In this document: one piece after another, positions 60,983 to 64,000 of the stretch
How positions within the stretch are numbered: position 1 is the first letter of the stretch
Layout of the letters: the number at the start of each line of letters is the position of its first letter
NCBI GenBank assembly: GCA_020633295.1
Contig: JACKDW010000001.1
Span: 1,374,651 to 1,438,650 of the forward strand
Direction of reading: 5' to 3'
Length of the DNA: 64,000 bases
DNA from: Myxococcales bacterium
Lineage (GTDB): Bacteria > Myxococcota_A > Polyangia > Nannocystales > Nannocystaceae
The notes under the pieces: model-generated
The model's input: only the letters and a program-made list of their open reading frames with translations
Database searches by the model: none
Told to the model about the DNA's origin: nothing
Position numbers and translations under genes: made by a program

Positions 60983-61339
60983 TCACGGCCAGCCGACCCA
61001 CGCGCGCAGGAGCGAGCCGACGACCACGCTGAGCGAGTTGGCCAGCAGCGACCACAGCAGCGCGCGTCGCAGGCCGAGCGCGCGCATGAGCAGCGCCTCG
61101 GTGACGAGCGCGAAGCCCTCGGCGACCGCGAAGAACAGCTCGTAGCGCGAAAGCGGCACGATCGCGGGGATGACCCACCAGACCACGGGGTGCGTGATCG
61201 CGCTGGCCAGGAAGCCGTATCCAGTACAGACGACGAGCGAGCGCTCGCGCGCGCGCGCGAGCGCGTACGCGTAGACCGGCGTCTCGACGAGCTGCGTCAA
61301 CGCGAAGGCCGACAGCCACATCCAGAACCACTCGCTCAT
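60983..61339 (-). CDS. Small membrane protein, about four helices
   Basis: 118 residues from the ATG at 61339, which overlaps the stop of the upstream gene (ATGA) and has GGAGG 7 nt before it. Nearly all hydrophobic: WFWMWLSAFALTQLVETPVY, SLVVCTGYGFLASAITHPVVWWVI, LFFAVAEGFALVTEALLMRA, LLWSLLANSLSVVVGSLLRAW. It contains His in ITHPVVWW and Glu in LVETPVY and VAEGFALVTEAL, inside membrane segments. No family is recognised. Translational coupling suggests that it works with the larger membrane protein. Confidence 0.75.
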   Translation of the reverse strand: MSEWFWMWLSAFALTQLVETPVYAYALARARERSLVVCTGYGFLASAITHPVVWWVIPAIVPLSRYELFFAVAEGFALVTEALLMRALGLRRALLWSLLANSLSVVVGSLLRAWVGWP

Positions 61340-62352
61340 CGCCGCGCCTCCATCCACAGCGCGGCCGCGGCCGCGAGCTCCAGGTGCCCGTGGAAGCGCG
61401 CCATCCGGAAGTAGCCGTGATTGGCGGCCATCAGGTCGAGCACGGCCCAGACCGCGAGGCCGCAGCAGAGGATCGTCGTGACGATGACGACCGCGCCGCC
61501 GACGTCGCGCCAGAGCCCGCGCACGCTGCCGGCGAAGGTCGGCGGGGTGACGCGGGCGCGATCGTCATCGGGCAGCAGCACGAGCCAGACGACGTAGTGG
61601 ATCGTCTGGGCGAACGCGTAGAGCAGCACGAGGCGCGTGGCCAGGCTGCCGGAGAGCCCCGGGGACAGACGCGCGACCTGGTAGACATGATCGAGGGGAC
61701 CGAGCGCGCGCGAGAGGCCGCCGGCCGCGAGCGCGAGCGCGAGGTCGCTGAGCAGCAGCGCGCTGACGCCGACGTAGAGCGCGAGCGGGAGCCAGTGCAG
61801 GCGCGTGGTACGAGGGCGCCACGCCCACCACAGGAGCACGGCGACGAGGTTGTGCGCGTGGGCGAACACGATGTCGCGCGCGCCGCCGCAGGCCGCGAGC
61901 GCGGCCGCGAGCGCGCCGACGGTGACCAGGCCGAGCAGCTTGCGCCCTGCCCCGGCGCGCGACACGAGCACCGCGCCGGCGGCCCCGAGGAAGCCGAAGA
62001 GCACGTCGGCGCCGAGCGCCGTGGCGAGGATCGGGACCCCGGCGGCGAGCCACAGCGCGGCGCGTCGATGGAAACCTGGCTGAATCACCAGGTATCGAAG
62101 ATCGCCGAGCAGGTGCGGGATCCCCCAGACGATCGGGCCGAGCGCGAGGATCCACAGCGGGATGAGCAGCGTCGCGGTCGCGGCCGAGGCGATCGCGCAG
62201 GTCGCCAGCAGCGCGACCCGCAGCTCGCGGCGGACCATCAGCGGGCGCGCGAGCGGCCCGAGCAGGCGCAGCCATCGCCGTCGCAGCCAGTCGACGGGCG
62301 CGACCGCGGAGACGGCAATCCGCAGCGGCTCGCTCCGCGTCAACGACGTCAC
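61336..62352 (-). CDS. Polytopic membrane protein with conserved-looking intramembrane histidines
   Basis: 338 residues, about 8-9 membrane helices. His-containing segments inside or at the edge of helices: WGIPHLLGDLRYL, FAHAHNLVAVLLWW, FAQTIHYVVWLVL and MARFHGHLELAAAA. Four such clusters resemble the metal ligands of integral-membrane di-iron or other metalloenzymes, e.g. the Brp/Blh carotene cleavage family, but I cannot confirm that family. ATGA overlap with the small membrane protein. The gene is in a region without other metabolic genes; squalene genes lie 22 kb away. Confidence 0.7.
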   Translation of the reverse strand: MTSLTRSEPLRIAVSAVAPVDWLRRRWLRLLGPLARPLMVRRELRVALLATCAIASAATATLLIPLWILALGPIVWGIPHLLGDLRYLVIQPGFHRRAALWLAAGVPILATALGADVLFGFLGAAGAVLVSRAGAGRKLLGLVTVGALAAALAACGGARDIVFAHAHNLVAVLLWWAWRPRTTRLHWLPLALYVGVSALLLSDLALALAAGGLSRALGPLDHVYQVARLSPGLSGSLATRLVLLYAFAQTIHYVVWLVLLPDDDRARVTPPTFAGSVRGLWRDVGGAVVIVTTILCCGLAVWAVLDLMAANHGYFRMARFHGHLELAAAAALWMEARR

Positions 62353-62504
62353 GCTGTCGCCCCCATGCGCGCGGCGATCTTGTCACGGACGCGCGGGCCG
62401 GCCAAGCGACGGGGAGCCGGCGCGAGCGCGCGCGCGCAACTTGGCCCACGAGACATGTGCGATCCAACGCGCGAGCGAGCGCGCCGGCCTGTCGAGCGCG
62501 CCGG

Positions 62505-63743
62505 CTAGCGGACCGCGAAGGCGAGCAGATCGCCGCGGTTGGTGACCGCGTAGAAGCGCTGCGTCACCGGGTCGTAGCTGGGCACGCTCGAGACGCCGCT
62601 GCCCGTGTCGAGCCGCGCGAGGAACTCGCCCGTGCGCGCGTCGAGCGTGAGCAGGCCGGTGTCCGAGTGGGTCACGAACACGAGGTCGTCGACGATCACG
62701 GGCGTCGACAGCACGCCCGGATCGACCTGCTGTCGCCAGCGCTCGCGACCGCCGCGCTCGATCCCGAAGATGCCCTCGAGGGAGGAGGTGAACACGAGCA
62801 CCCCGCCCGGCCCGGCGATCACGCTGCCGGCGCCCTTGACGGGCTTGTGCCAGCGCTGGCTGCCGTCGTCGATCGAGAGGCCGTACACGCCGGTGCTCGC
62901 GCCGGAGACGACGAGCTCGCCGGCGTTGGCGTCGACGAGCGGGGTGCCGTCGGCGTCGACGAAGTCGCCGCGCTCGGGCGGCGCGACGCTCGTGGTCCAC
63001 AGCGGCACCCCCGAGTTCGCGCCGAGCGCGACGACGCGCCCGTCGTCGAAGCCCGAGAACACCACGCCGTCGCTCGAGACGCCGTCGCCGAGCTCGAGCA
63101 GCGAGAGGCCGGAGCGCCCGTGGACCGTGAAGTTGGTCTGGAACAGGCTCTCGTCGGCGGGGTACTGCCAGCGCCAATCACCGGTGGCGAGATCGAGCGC
63201 GTAGATCTGGTCGCGCGAATTGGCGAAGTAGACGATCTCGCCGTGGATCAGCGGCTGATTGCGGATCGTCCCCGGGGTCTCGTAGGACCACCGCGGCGCG
63301 CGGGTCTCGAGGTCGAGCGCGACGAGGGCGCCGTTGTCGGTGCCGAACACGAGCACGTTGTCGTCCTCGGCGAACACCGGGATGCTCGAGATCGATCCGC
63401 TGATCGGGATCTCCCACGCGACGGAGCCGTCGTTGCCGTCGAGGGCGAACAGCGTGCCCTCACGGCTGCCGACGTAGAGCACGCCGCGCTTGTGGTCGGT
63501 GGTCACGCCCGCGAATTCGTCGGGCCGCAGCACGAAGTTGTCCGGCAGCGTCAACCGCTGCATGAACATCAGATCCATCACCTGCCGCGGCGCCGCGTCG
63601 TCCTCGGGGTACAGCTCGACGGTGGTCGGGCGCGTCTGGCAGCCGGCGAGCGCGCCGAGCAGCGCGAGCCCGAGGGCGGCCACGAGCTGCGGCCGCGCGC
63701 GCGCGCTGCTTCGACGTCTCGGGTTGGCCGCCTTCGCGCTCAC
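62505..63743 (-). CDS. bamB: Outer membrane protein assembly lipoprotein BamB-like
   Basis: 412 residues. Lipobox GALAGC-Q. An eight-bladed PQQ-type propeller with repeated W/F-x-hydrophobic pattern and DG/TG turns: GVLYVGSREGTLFALDGNDG, LVFGTDNGALVALDLETRAP, VYFANSRDQIYALDLATGDW, VVFSGFDDGRVVALGANSG, FVTHSDTGLLTLDARTGEF. BamB helps the BAM complex insert beta-barrel proteins. Its start overlaps the stop of a TPR protein (ATGA), recalling the E. coli yfgM-bamB order. Confidence 0.88.
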   Translation of the reverse strand: MSAKAANPRRRSSARARPQLVAALGLALLGALAGCQTRPTTVELYPEDDAAPRQVMDLMFMQRLTLPDNFVLRPDEFAGVTTDHKRGVLYVGSREGTLFALDGNDGSVAWEIPISGSISSIPVFAEDDNVLVFGTDNGALVALDLETRAPRWSYETPGTIRNQPLIHGEIVYFANSRDQIYALDLATGDWRWQYPADESLFQTNFTVHGRSGLSLLELGDGVSSDGVVFSGFDDGRVVALGANSGVPLWTTSVAPPERGDFVDADGTPLVDANAGELVVSGASTGVYGLSIDDGSQRWHKPVKGAGSVIAGPGGVLVFTSSLEGIFGIERGGRERWRQQVDPGVLSTPVIVDDLVFVTHSDTGLLTLDARTGEFLARLDTGSGVSSVPSYDPVTQRFYAVTNRGDLLAFAVR

Positions 63744-64000
63744 GGAGTCTCGCCCGCCTCCTCGCCCTCGGGCGCTGCGGGCGGCTCGGCGGCGGGGTTG
63801 GTGAGCGCCGCGGGATCGAGCGCCTCGAGGCGCGCGCGGACCTCCTGCTGCGCCATCGACATCTCGGTCTGGGGGTACTCGGTGTTGTACTTGCGATAGA
63901 TCTCGAGGGCTTCGTCCTGGCGCCCGAGCGCCTCGAGCACGCGCCCCTGGTGGTAGAGCGCGGCGTCGCGATAGAAGCCGCCCTTCTCCGGGCCGAGCAG
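63740..64000 (-). CDS. C-terminal part of a TPR protein (cut by right edge), YfgM-like position
   Basis: The frame is open to the right edge, so the N-terminus lies beyond the window. The visible part has a TPR-like helix pair (FYRDAALYHQGRVLEALGRQ, then DEALEIYRKYNTEYPQTEMS) and an acidic Pro/Ala/Glu-rich end. Directly upstream of and overlapping bamB. By position it could be the YfgM/tol-pal-like periplasmic TPR partner of the BAM system. Confidence 0.6.
   Translation of the reverse strand: MLGPEKGGFYRDAALYHQGRVLEALGRQDEALEIYRKYNTEYPQTEMSMAQQEVRARLEALDPAALTNPAAEPPAAPEGEEAGETP

Overview
The window is a high-GC (roughly 70% or more) bacterial chromosome segment. Its content points to a myxobacterium (Myxococcota), probably of the Nannocystis/Plesiocystis side of the group. 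The reasons are: many FHA, Ser/Thr kinase and PP2C signalling proteins; ADYC-type and GD-repeat cysteine-rich lipoproteins; a MYXO-CTERM-like tail; an AgmX/PglI-like protein; and a full mevalonate pathway linked to HpnC/D/E squalene synthesis. The taxonomic call is an inference from gene families, not from a marker gene.

Layout. 1-530: end of a coiled-coil (SPFH/vault-like) protein. 531-1322: three tandem structured RNAs, each a long outer helix enclosing a tRNA-like domain; a fourth copy lies at 13827-13956. 1323-4966: FHA-arrestin-like protein and a hybrid histidine kinase. 5000-13866: mostly lipoproteins and secreted proteins (one frameshifted ADYC lipoprotein, a GD-linker lipoprotein, a trypsin-like protease) around a very large kinase/STAND/FGE fusion. 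14093-23000: spermidine-synthase-like protein, AidB, AgmX-like protein, lipoproteins, a DprE1/DprE2 pair and an FMN reductase. 23358-30727: a TPR kinase damaged by many frame changes, a prolyl oligopeptidase lipoprotein, GluQ and an NTF2-like protein.

31000-39941 is the metabolic core, all on the + strand: IPP isomerase type 2, mevalonate kinase, mevalonate diphosphate decarboxylase and a phosphomevalonate kinase/HMG-CoA reductase fusion (overlapping or nearly touching genes), then HpnC, HpnD and HpnE. Together they turn HMG-CoA into squalene, apart from prenyl chain elongation; HMG-CoA synthase and a cyclase are not in the window. 39984-64000 holds secreted proteins, a second hybrid histidine kinase, an OFA-type MFS transporter, RlmK, a PP2C/FHA signalling operon, an FHA fused to a CpaF-like domain without a Walker A motif, a CcmH-like protein, a histone H1-like/peroxiredoxin fusion, a histidine-rich membrane protein, and a BamB/TPR pair running off the right edge.

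The most striking observation is the family of four RNAs. Each starts 6-7 nt after an extended -10 box, folds its two ends into a 12-bp helix whose arms covary between copies, keeps an ACGTG bulge, and carries a tRNA-shaped core with a different anticodon (UGU, CCC, CGA, CUU). The acceptor ends are poor and no CCA is encoded, so these do not look like ordinary tRNA genes. A second recurring signal is a near-palindrome around ATGTCT-N4-AGACAT lying in several intergenic regions, four of them upstream of exported-protein genes.
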